NCBI RefSeq assembly: GCF_001541345.2
Contig: NZ_LMVL02000009.1
Span: 1-64,000, forward strand
Length of the DNA: 64,000 nt
Origin: Gillisella vitis
Lineage (GTDB): Bacteria; Pseudomonadota; Alphaproteobacteria; Rhizobiales; Rhizobiaceae
Direction: 5' to 3'
Both the position numbers and the translations under genes were made by a program. The notes under the pieces are model-generated. The model was not told the origin of the DNA. It saw only the letters and a list, made by a program, of their open reading frames with translations, and ran no database searches. Below are positions 53,590-61,469 of the stretch, one piece after another (positions within the stretch are counted from its first letter, which is position 1; the number at the start of each line of letters is the position of its first letter).

Positions 53590-54402
53590 TCACGTTGCAA
53601 TCACGAACTTCTTGCGCAGCTTCTCTGGAGCGGTGTCGATCATCGACTTGGCGCCCGCATCGGTGACGATGACGCTGATGTCTTCGATCTTTGCTGCCAC
53701 CGACAGACTGGACTTTGTGAACTTCGAATAATCCGCCACGACGATGACACGCCGGGAAACCTCGATCATGGCGCGAGCGATACTCGCGTTCACGGGCGTT
53801 GAGGTGCAGATCAAACCACGATCTATGTCGATCGACGCCGCGTTAAGGATAAGCTTGTCGACATTGAACTGGCGAATGAACTGCTCCGCCAGCGGCCCCC
53901 GGAAAGAGCGGTTCGCTTCGGAATATTCGCCTCCTACCGAGTAAATGCTCTGCCTTTCGGCACGCGTCAGTTCGGCAACAATGTCGAGGCCGTTGGAAAT
54001 GAATGTGAGGGTGTTGCGTCCAGCGAGGTGCTTGGCGACTTCCAATGCTGTCGTGCCTGCATCAAGAAGAACAGTGTCGCCATCGACAACCATCTCAGCC
54101 ACGGCAGCGGCAATGGCCGCCTTCTCGGTCTGGTTTGAGACGGCACGGGCGGCGTTGGATGCGTCCATCGCGACCTGGTTGATATTGACGGCGCCGCCGT
54201 GCGTCCGGCGCACCAATCCGGCCGCTTCCATCTCGCCAAGGTCACGGCGGACAGTCGCGACCGAGATGTCGAGGTGCTCCGTCAGTGTACGAATATCCAC
54301 GAAATTACGCGTCCGCAGCAGGTCGACAATTTTCGCTTGGCGATCTTCCGCTTGGGTCAACACGCGTTTCCTCCTCGTCCGTATGTGATGCTTATCGATC
54401 AA
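53590..54402 (-). CDS. accR: DeoR family repressor, AccR-like
   Basis: 270 residues. N-terminal DeoR helix-turn-helix (DIRTLTEHLDISVATVRRDLGEMEAAGLVRRTHGGA) and a C-terminal sugar-phosphate sensor domain (DAGTTALEVAKHL, SNGLDIVAEL, VVADYSKFT). It stands at the head of the array in the same direction as the importer, as accR does on nopaline Ti plasmids, where it represses both opine catabolism and traR until agrocinopine is present. The 190-base gap to accA may hold a separate promoter. Confidence 0.85.
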   Translation of the reverse strand: MIDKHHIRTRRKRVLTQAEDRQAKIVDLLRTRNFVDIRTLTEHLDISVATVRRDLGEMEAAGLVRRTHGGAVNINQVAMDASNAARAVSNQTEKAAIAAAVAEMVVDGDTVLLDAGTTALEVAKHLAGRNTLTFISNGLDIVAELTRAERQSIYSVGGEYSEANRSFRGPLAEQFIRQFNVDKLILNAASIDIDRGLICTSTPVNASIARAMIEVSRRVIVVADYSKFTKSSLSVAAKIEDISVIVTDAGAKSMIDTAPEKLRKKFVIAT

Positions 54403-54428
54403 TCGTGAGCGATATCTACCTCCCGTAG

Positions 54429-54511
54429 ATGACAGCTATATGACAGCTTTGTTGGCTTTTGCATAGTAAATCTGCTGACGAATTGAATTAATTGTGTGCT
54501 GCATCGCACAA
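54429..54511. promoter_or_regulatory. accR upstream region with repeat motifs
   Basis: ATGACAGCT is repeated at 54429-54437 and 54440-54448, an 11-base phase that puts both on one face of the helix. An imperfect palindrome TTGTG...CACAA lies at 54492-54511. Either could be the AccR operator. Confidence 0.35.
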
Positions 54512-54649
54512 ATCCTGCTGTATGTTGAGCGAAATCGATCATAAAAGGCAAATCAGGCTGATGGTGGTTGTGTCGTCAGGTTGCCCGAGATCCAAAGCTT
54601 CGGGGCAGCACCCCGGGATTGACGCCTATCCTATGCTACCGGGTCAGTT

Positions 54650-54940
54650 CTCAGTGGCAATCAACACTTAAGGCATATCATCTTACCCCAGTGCATCAAA
54701 CGAATGCTTCCTCCATGGATGAACTGGTTTGCTTTGTTGACACTGATGACCCCAATGGCAGCTATTCTTGGTGTTCATGAAGCACTTGGAAACACGCAAG
54801 CGGCTATGGAAGCCGCCGGCTCACGCCCGGAGTTTCTGGTGCCCTTCTATCTCTTCCTCATGACGATCTTCTTCGCCTTCATCTATCCATTTTCGGTTTT
54901 CACGCGCCGTCTCGAACGGCGATTTGGGACCGGCTCGTAA
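54650..54940 (+). pseudogene. Truncated amino-acid/opine ABC permease
   Basis: Only the C-terminal third of a HisM/OccM-type permease remains: LRHIILPQCIKRMLPPWMNW, then the last helices and FTRRLERRF. Upstream of about 54650 the homology stops and a stop codon follows at 54620, so the 5' two thirds are missing. It leads directly into an intact ATPase gene. It looks like the edge of an importer operon cut off when the accR side was joined. Confidence 0.75.
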
Positions 54941-54954
54941 CGGAGTCGTTTGAA

Positions 54955-55713
54955 ATGAACACCTCTACAAATTGGTCGCCCGACAAGCCGATCGTCGCTC
55001 TCCAGGACGTGCACAAGTCTTTCGGCACGTTCGAAGTCTTGAAAGGCATCACGATGGAGGTGATGAAAGGCGAGGTCGTCTGCATCATCGGGCCGTCAGG
55101 ATCCGGGAAATCGACGCTGATCCGAACGATCAATGGTCTCACGCCGGTCACGAAGGGATCTGTAAAGGTGGAGGGGCAAGAGGTCCACGACGCAAACCTG
55201 GACAAGTTGGCCCTCCGCCGTAAAGTTGGCATGGTATTTCAGCAGTATAATCTGTTTCCTCATCGCACAGCGCTTCAAAACTTGATGATGGCGCCGACGC
55301 TGGTCCTTGGTGAAAAGCGAGGCGAAGTCGAGAAACGCGCGCGCTCTCTTCTTGCTAAAGTGCGTCTCGAAGGGAAAGCCGATGCCTATCCGGCCGAGCT
55401 GTCCGGCGGGCAGCAGCAACGTGTGGCGATCGCCAGAAGCCTCTGCATGCGTCCTGACGTCATGCTGTTCGACGAAGTGACTGCTGCATTGGATCCCGAG
55501 ATGGTCAAGGAGGTCCTCGTTACCATCAAGGAACTGGCGGCCGAGGGCATGACCTGCGTACTTGTTACCCATGAGATGGGTTTCGCTCGGGAAATATCCG
55601 ACAGGGTCTATTTCACGGATGCCGGTCGGATCGTAGAGAGTGGTCCGCCAGCTCAGCTTTTTGACCACGCGCAGGACCTGCGGACGAAAGAGTTTCTTTC
55701 CAAAGTTCTTTAG
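54955..55713 (+). CDS. Orphan amino-acid/opine ABC transporter ATPase
   Basis: 252 residues. Walker A GPSGSGKST, signature LSGGQQQR, Walker B VMLFDEVTAALDPE (Val instead of Pro after the Glu), switch His in VTHEMGF. Of the GlnQ/OccP type. Its permease partner is truncated and no binding protein is present, so it can only serve another importer, perhaps the one at 23-26 kb. Faces the trbI gene. Confidence 0.88.
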   Translation: MNTSTNWSPDKPIVALQDVHKSFGTFEVLKGITMEVMKGEVVCIIGPSGSGKSTLIRTINGLTPVTKGSVKVEGQEVHDANLDKLALRRKVGMVFQQYNLFPHRTALQNLMMAPTLVLGEKRGEVEKRARSLLAKVRLEGKADAYPAELSGGQQQRVAIARSLCMRPDVMLFDEVTAALDPEMVKEVLVTIKELAAEGMTCVLVTHEMGFAREISDRVYFTDAGRIVESGPPAQLFDHAQDLRTKEFLSKVL

Positions 55714-55907
55714 GTGTCGATCGGTCGGACCGCTGCTCTTGCGTTTTGTTCGATCAATGGTCGCCCAGAGCTCGGAGGACTGCGTCACCATCGTTGATCT
55801 TAAGCAGCGCTGCGGTGGGCGTCTACGCAATTCGAGCGGTTGGGTACTTTTCTACACGGTGTTGTTTTGCCTGAACACAGCAGACTTGTTGGGACTGGAC
55901 ACGTGTC

Positions 55908-57215
55908 TCATCGATATGCTCCCGGGAAAACAATGTCCTGATCGACCAGCACATTGAATTTGTAGCCAGGCCGGATCTCGAGCGTCGGCTGCACGTCCAT
56001 GTTTCTCTGGATGGTCCGGTCAGCGACACGACCGAAGGTTTCGGCGAAGTTCCGACGCGCCGCATCGGAGGCCGTATCCTGCGTCGCCAGTGTCGAACTC
56101 TCGGGCACGGCCATGTCGATCCCCGTGCCGATCACCGCAATAAGGACGGCCGAACCAAACGTCTGGAGCCACTTCCGATCCACCTTATCGCGGAAACCGC
56201 TGTAGCCCTGCGCGTCCGTCCCGGACATGCCGCCGATCTGGAGCGTCGAGCCATTCGGGAAGATGATGTCCGTCCAGACGACGAGCACACGGCTCTGGCC
56301 GAACGACACCTTGCTGTCATAGCGGCCGAACAGTTTCGTTCCCTGCGGGATCAGGAGGCGGTGTCCTGTCGCCGAGTCATAGACGTTCTGGCTTACCTGG
56401 GCAGTGATACGCCCGGGCAGGTCGGAGTTGATCCCGGTGATCAATGTCGCGGGAACGACCGAGCCACGTTTGAGTTCGTAAAGCGACTGCTGGGGGACGA
56501 CACGGTTCGGAAGATAACCGAGCTCCTTGAGGTCGGCATTGAAGAAATCCTCCTTCGTCTTCTGGCCGTTCGGATCAACATTTTGCCCGGCGAGACCCGC
56601 ACGAAGAGCGGCGGCGTAGAGGTCGGATGCTCCGGGAGCCGTTGCCGTGGAAACCTCGTTAGTCGTCCCGGCCGTGTCGTTTGCATTAGCTCCCTGCCTG
56701 TCAAACTTGCCGCGGTCGATAGCGATCGGTGAGTCATAGGCGGCGTCATTGGCCTGCAGCCGGGCCATTCTCTGGCGCTGCCGCTCACGAAGATATTGCT
56801 CTTCCTGCTCGCGCTGCAAGCGGGCGCGCCAGACCTGTTCAGATTCCAGTTGCGGTTCCGTCCGCGCATCTTCCCTTTGACCGGGCTGAGGTGTGAATGG
56901 ATTGACGGAGCGCTTCTCCTCTTCCCTCTCGACCGGCGTCGGCTGCAGCGTCGTCACCTGCTGCGGCTCGCCGATGATGCCGTCGGAAACGCCGCGCTTG
57001 ATCTGATCGGCGAAGGTTGACGCCGGATTGCCGGAGCTTGTGTCCGGGCCGGTGTCGCGGAAATACAGTCCGCGTGAGGTCAGGCCGTAGAAGATGACGG
57101 CTAGAAAGACGACCACAAGCACGATCACGACGATGATCGGCATGCGGTTGATCCGGCGCATGCCGGAGCCCACCTCCTCGTTTTTAGAGCCGCCGAGCTT
57201 GAGCGATTGAACCAT
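55908..57215 (-). CDS. trbI: Conjugal transfer protein TrbI (VirB10-like)
   Basis: 435 residues from the ATG at 57215 (GGAGAGGGCGG upstream); the frame is open further but not coding. Short cytoplasmic N-terminus, membrane helix at about 25-45, linker rich in Gln, Arg and Pro, and the C-terminal TrbI/VirB10 domain with the antenna region. Bridges inner and outer membranes in the mating channel. Last gene of the trb operon. A second, diverged copy lies at 30037-31371. Confidence 0.93.
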   Translation of the reverse strand: MVQSLKLGGSKNEEVGSGMRRINRMPIIVVIVLVVVFLAVIFYGLTSRGLYFRDTGPDTSSGNPASTFADQIKRGVSDGIIGEPQQVTTLQPTPVEREEEKRSVNPFTPQPGQREDARTEPQLESEQVWRARLQREQEEQYLRERQRQRMARLQANDAAYDSPIAIDRGKFDRQGANANDTAGTTNEVSTATAPGASDLYAAALRAGLAGQNVDPNGQKTKEDFFNADLKELGYLPNRVVPQQSLYELKRGSVVPATLITGINSDLPGRITAQVSQNVYDSATGHRLLIPQGTKLFGRYDSKVSFGQSRVLVVWTDIIFPNGSTLQIGGMSGTDAQGYSGFRDKVDRKWLQTFGSAVLIAVIGTGIDMAVPESSTLATQDTASDAARRNFAETFGRVADRTIQRNMDVQPTLEIRPGYKFNVLVDQDIVFPGAYR

Positions 57216-57229
57216 GACCGCCCTCTCCA

Positions 57230-57706
57230 CTAACCGCGTTGCATGACCGAGAGCGCGCTCGCCGGCTGCGCGCTCATCGTTGTGACGGTATAGGCGCGGC
57301 CGAGTTCGACGCTGTTGGTCGACAGACGGGCGAGCACTTGCCCCTCGAAGGGAATGACGACATAGGCGAGCGGCACGGTGCGCGTCGTGCCATCCGTCTT
57401 CTGGTCGGTCACGACCGCATAACCCCATCCCTTGAGGGACGCCTCCAACGCTTGCCCGAAGGGCGAGCCGTCCTGCTTCAGCGAGACGGTCGCGGTACCA
57501 GGACCGATCTGCTCGGCGAGCCTGCTCACCATGTCGCCGGCAATGGCGCTGGCCGCCGGCCCCGAGATCTCGGCAGGGGCATTGCTGGAGCTCAACCCGT
57601 CCGTCCCGGCGGATTGGCATCCGGAAAGGAGGAGGGCGAGGGCGCAGGTGGCAGCGAGGCTGCGGAGGGGGCGCAAGGGGTGCGTGCGGGAGGGCAGGCT
57701 TGGCAT
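57230..57706 (-). CDS. trbH: Conjugal transfer lipoprotein TrbH
   Basis: 158 residues from the ATG that overlaps the trbG stop (TGATG). Lipobox LLSGC after a hydrophobic run marks it as a lipoprotein. The remainder is a small periplasmic domain. Position between trbG and trbI is that of Ti plasmid trbH. Confidence 0.85.
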   Translation of the reverse strand: MPSLPSRTHPLRPLRSLAATCALALLLSGCQSAGTDGLSSSNAPAEISGPAASAIAGDMVSRLAEQIGPGTATVSLKQDGSPFGQALEASLKGWGYAVVTDQKTDGTTRTVPLAYVVIPFEGQVLARLSTNSVELGRAYTVTTMSAQPASALSVMQRG

Positions 57707-58572
57707 CACCGCCCTCCCCTTTTGATTGTCACCTTCTCCTGTTTCCAGCCGACGCCGGAAACGAGAACCGCGCGATCGACGTGATAGTCGACCACCATCA
57801 TATCGCCCTTCATCCGGTAGTTGACGATGCGGTTCTGACCGCCGGAGACGACAAACAGCACCGGCGCGTCCTGGCCGGAGATCGAGCGCGGGAACTGGAT
57901 ATAGGTCTTTTCCCCGTCACTATAGACCCGTGTCGGCCGCCAGCCGGCATTGCCGGAGACGGAATAGGAGAAATTCAACTGCTCGGCCGGTACGCCGGCG
58001 CCGGGGATCGTGCTCGCCTCCATCCGTGCATTGATGTCGGCGACTTTGTTGGACACGTCTTCCGGATATTCGAATCCGACGCGGGCCATGTATTGTGTCT
58101 GATGCGACTTGAGCTGGATGTGATAGGTGCGGCGCGAGGTCGTCACCACCATCGAGGTGACGAGGTTCGGCTCTGATGGCTTGACGATCAGGTGGATCGC
58201 CTGCCCACCCGCAGCACCTGACGTCGCCGGCTCGACCTTCCACCTTACGGTGTCGCCGACGAGGACGTCGCGCACCACTTCGCCGCCCTGAAGCTCGATG
58301 TCGCACACCTGCAGCGGCGAGCAGACGACGGAGGGCTGCACCTCGCCGTAAAGGAAGATCACCTTCCCGTCCGGTCCTTTCGTGACAAGTCCGCGTGAGC
58401 CGCGCCACTGAGTGGAAATCCCCATCCCCTTCGCCTCATTGGCGGTGACGCCATCGGCTGCGAGCGCGCGTGAGGAAAGAGAAGCCGACAACGGCACGAG
58501 AGCAACGACGATCGTGGCAGCAGTCAGCGTGGCCGAAAAACGTCTCAGTCGAATGTTCATGTTCGAGGCCAT
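57706..58572 (-). CDS. trbG: Conjugal transfer protein TrbG (VirB9-like)
   Basis: 288 residues from the ATG at 58572 (a TTG three codons earlier overlaps trbF). Signal peptide ending ALAADG. Contains the VirB9/CagX beta-sandwich (YHIQLKSHQTQYMARVGFEYPED and RPTRVYSDGEKTYIQFP). Forms the outer-membrane ring with TrbI and TrbH. Confidence 0.9.
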   Translation of the reverse strand: MASNMNIRLRRFSATLTAATIVVALVPLSASLSSRALAADGVTANEAKGMGISTQWRGSRGLVTKGPDGKVIFLYGEVQPSVVCSPLQVCDIELQGGEVVRDVLVGDTVRWKVEPATSGAAGGQAIHLIVKPSEPNLVTSMVVTTSRRTYHIQLKSHQTQYMARVGFEYPEDVSNKVADINARMEASTIPGAGVPAEQLNFSYSVSGNAGWRPTRVYSDGEKTYIQFPRSISGQDAPVLFVVSGGQNRIVNYRMKGDMMVVDYHVDRAVLVSGVGWKQEKVTIKRGGR

Positions 58573-58577
58573 GCCTT

Positions 58578-59240
58578 TCAAAGCTGCGCGGTCCAGTCGA
58601 GATCCCTGAGATAGAGTCCGATCGGGTTAAGCCGGATGACGCCCTCGTCCTGCGGCGGTGTAAGCGTCACGGTAGCAATCCCGCGGAACCGGCGCGTGGC
58701 TGTCTCTTTGCCGCGGCGATCGCGCTCGAACTCGGTCCAATCGATCTGGTAGGACTGGTTCGACAGCGCGACGATGTTGTTGACCTCGACGGCGACCGTT
58801 GCGTTCTTCGCTTTCTCGAAGGGCGACGAGGAGCGAAACCAGGCGTTGACCTTTTCGGTCGCAGGATCCGAGGTGCGGAGCAGCGCATAGGTGCGGTCGA
58901 TATATTGTTTCTGCACGACCGCATCCGGCGACACCGACCGGAAGTTCGAGACGAAACTGCCAAGCGTGGCGCGCACCACGCGCGGATCGGCATATTCGAT
59001 CTGCTGCGGGAACCCGGCGCTTGAGGCCGTGCCGAGCTTGTCGACCTCGACGATATACGGCACCAGCTTGACCTGCGTGCTCTGGTAGAGAGCGTAGCTG
59101 AAGCCGATCACCGCCATGGTCATCCCGGTGACGCCGACCAGGCGCCAGGCCGCGGCTGCCTTCACATAGGAGCCGTAGCGCTCGTTCCATTCCGTTCTCG
59201 CAGCGATATAGGGATTGTCGGGCGGGGTGCGTCCGGCCAT
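58578..59240 (-). CDS. trbF: Conjugal transfer protein TrbF (VirB8-like)
   Basis: 220 residues: short cytoplasmic start (NPYIAARTEWNERYGSYV), one helix at about 35-55, and a periplasmic VirB8 domain. Inner-membrane assembly factor of the channel. Follows trbL by 14 bases. Confidence 0.92.
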   Translation of the reverse strand: MAGRTPPDNPYIAARTEWNERYGSYVKAAAAWRLVGVTGMTMAVIGFSYALYQSTQVKLVPYIVEVDKLGTASSAGFPQQIEYADPRVVRATLGSFVSNFRSVSPDAVVQKQYIDRTYALLRTSDPATEKVNAWFRSSSPFEKAKNATVAVEVNNIVALSNQSYQIDWTEFERDRRGKETATRRFRGIATVTLTPPQDEGVIRLNPIGLYLRDLDWTAQL

Positions 59241-59254
59241 GTGCGGTCAGCCTC

Positions 59255-60451
59255 TTACTTGTTTTCGTTGACGGGTGGAGGCGGAGGAGGCGCCGAGGGC
59301 CTGCCGGATTGCCGGGTCTGATCAAGCTTGGCGTTTGCAAGACCGAGCAGTGAGCCGGCATAGGCGCCGGGCGATCCGATTGCTTTTTCCCTTGCTGCCG
59401 AACCGACTGCGCTGCTCGCGCCGCCGATGCCAGCTTCCATGCCGCGCATGGCGGCAGAGCCAAGTGACGCTCCCCCTGCCCTTGCGGCGCTCGCCGCCTG
59501 AAAACCTTTGCTGGCAGCGCCTGCCGTGAGGAAGGCGGCGCCCGCCGCGAACGAAGCCGCCTGCCCGCCATGCCGGATCGCCTCCATGCCGCCCGAGACC
59601 GATGCTCCCTGGACGACGCCCTGGATGATCGGCGGGACATACATGGCGATGATGAACACGACGACGGAGATGCCGGCGATGCCGATTGTGGTGATGAACT
59701 GGTCGGAGGTCGCCGTCGGCGCTTCGGCCAGCCCGATCAGGATGTCGGAACCGATCTTGGCGATCATGACCAGTGCCATCAGCTTCATGCCGACGGAGAA
59801 GGCGTAGACGAGGTAACGGACCGCGAAATCCTTGGTATAGGAGCTGCCACCCAAACCGAGCATGATCATGCCGGCCAGCAGTCCTACATACATTTCGACC
59901 ATGACAGCGACGAAGATCGCTGCGACGAGCGAAAAGGCGACGACGACCACGATCATTGCAAAGACGGCGGCGATCGCCAGTGCGTTATCCTCCCAAAGCC
60001 CGAACTTCGCCTGTTCCGACATTTTGGAGGCTACGCGGATACCGGCATCGAAAATGTTGGCCGGCGAAGCGGAGCCCCCGCCGGCGCCGATCTGGAACAG
60101 GCTGTCCACCACCGCCTTCGCGAGCGCAGGGGCGCGATCGAGGATGAAGGCGAAGAGACCGATGAACATGATCCGACGCACGAGCTCGGCGAACCAGGCG
60201 TCGAGGCTTGCCGCATTGATCGCCAGCCACACGGCTGCGATGCCGATCTCGATCCCGGCGAGGATCCAGAACAGGGAGCGCGCCGCGTTCATGATCGTCG
60301 TCTCCCAGCCCTTGGCGGCGGTGACGACCTGGTTCTCCAAGGTGGTGAGCACGGAACCCTGTTGGGCGAGCGCCGGCGCTGTCGCGAGAGCTAGGATCGC
60401 GACGACGATGAATGCGGTTTCGAGCTTGCGGGACGGGCGAATGACTACCAT
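59255..60451 (-). CDS. trbL: Conjugal transfer protein TrbL (VirB6-like)
   Basis: 398 residues. Signal-like first helix (ALATAPALAQQ), several further membrane helices, then a glycine/alanine-rich tail (AAGAAFLTAGAASKGF) and a proline run at the C-terminus (SAPPPPPPVNENK). Polytopic inner-membrane channel component. Overlaps trbK by seven bases. Confidence 0.9.
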   Translation of the reverse strand: MVVIRPSRKLETAFIVVAILALATAPALAQQGSVLTTLENQVVTAAKGWETTIMNAARSLFWILAGIEIGIAAVWLAINAASLDAWFAELVRRIMFIGLFAFILDRAPALAKAVVDSLFQIGAGGGSASPANIFDAGIRVASKMSEQAKFGLWEDNALAIAAVFAMIVVVVAFSLVAAIFVAVMVEMYVGLLAGMIMLGLGGSSYTKDFAVRYLVYAFSVGMKLMALVMIAKIGSDILIGLAEAPTATSDQFITTIGIAGISVVVFIIAMYVPPIIQGVVQGASVSGGMEAIRHGGQAASFAAGAAFLTAGAASKGFQAASAARAGGASLGSAAMRGMEAGIGGASSAVGSAAREKAIGSPGAYAGSLLGLANAKLDQTRQSGRPSAPPPPPPVNENK

Positions 60452-60663
60452 CGCGGCTTCATTTCCTGCCCGCCACGCACGTCGCGATCCGGGTCGCCCC
60501 CGAAGAAGCGCTCCCGGTGCTCACGGTGCGCTGCGCCAAAACGCGACGTCCCGGCCGGTGTTTCAGTCGCAGCATCCGGTTGGACCACCACCCAGACGAT
60601 CATGCCGGCTCCGAAGGCGACGACACCCGCGACTGCGAGGGCGATGATGATACGCGGGCTCAC
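60445..60663 (-). CDS. trbK: TrbK, entry-exclusion type protein
   Basis: 72 residues: one N-terminal membrane helix (IIIALAVAGVVAFGAGMIVWVVV) then a charged tail. No lipobox cysteine is present. The last residues (RERFFGGDPDRDVRGGQEMKPRW) copy the pattern of the TrbJ C-terminus. By position it is Ti-type trbK, implicated in mating-pair exclusion in related systems. Overlaps trbJ by four bases. Confidence 0.8.
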   Translation of the reverse strand: MSPRIIIALAVAGVVAFGAGMIVWVVVQPDAATETPAGTSRFGAAHREHRERFFGGDPDRDVRGGQEMKPRW

Positions 60664-61469
60664 CAGCGGGGCTCCATAGTCTGCCCGCCGCGGATGTTAT
60701 TGGTTGGCGCGTTGAAGAATTTCTCGCGCCGGGCCTGGGCAAGATCCTTCTGTGCCTGTTCCGACTGGAACCATGTTCCCATCATCGTGGTCTGCTGTGA
60801 CACCAGCCCGCGCAGCTTCTGCATCTGCGCCACCTGCTGCGTTGCGATCTGGTGCCCGACCTGCAGGGCCTTCATCTGGCCGTCGGCGCTCTCCGACATC
60901 GAGCGCAGCGAGGACATGGTGGATTCCTCGCTGGAAAACTGCTCGGCCGTGAGGTTCGCCGCCTTCAGCGTGCCGGCGATCGTGTCGCGATTGGTGTCGG
61001 ACCAGTTCTGATAGGTCGTTGAGAAGCTCTGGCCGTCCGGCAGGTTGCTCTTCATGTCGGCGAAACTCTGAAACCGCTGGTTCAGGACGTCATCGACGTT
61101 GCCCATCGAAAACGCGACGCCCTGCCCTTGCGCGACGATGTTCTGGAGCTTGTTGAGGTCGTTCTCGACCTGACCCCAGATATGGTTCGGCAGCTGCGCG
61201 GTGTTCTGCAGCAGGTTCTTGTAGATGTTGATCTGGTTCTGGATCTGCTCTGCAAGCTGGCTGATCTGGGTGATCTGATTGTTCACCTGCTCGGCCGACT
61301 TGCCGACAAGACTGATGAGCTCCGCATTGTTGGCGAGTTGCGTCCATTCGGTTGCCTGTCCGGTAACGCCGCCGGCAAAGGCCGGAACCGGGAGAGCGAC
61401 CGGGATCATGATGGCCGTGATCATAGCGGCGCGCGCCGCTTCAAGCGGCCTGGAAAAGTGTTTCGGCAT
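60660..61469 (-). CDS. trbJ: Conjugal transfer protein TrbJ (VirB5-like)
   Basis: 269 residues with signal peptide (IPVALPVPAFAGG). The mature protein is a long helical bundle rich in Gln and Asn (NNQITQISQLAEQIQNQINIYKNLL), as in VirB5/TrbJ minor pilins. The C-terminus is REKFFNAPTNNIRGGQTMEPRW, shared in pattern with TrbK. Overlaps trbE by 29 bases. Confidence 0.92.
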   Translation of the reverse strand: MPKHFSRPLEAARAAMITAIMIPVALPVPAFAGGVTGQATEWTQLANNAELISLVGKSAEQVNNQITQISQLAEQIQNQINIYKNLLQNTAQLPNHIWGQVENDLNKLQNIVAQGQGVAFSMGNVDDVLNQRFQSFADMKSNLPDGQSFSTTYQNWSDTNRDTIAGTLKAANLTAEQFSSEESTMSSLRSMSESADGQMKALQVGHQIATQQVAQMQKLRGLVSQQTTMMGTWFQSEQAQKDLAQARREKFFNAPTNNIRGGQTMEPRW

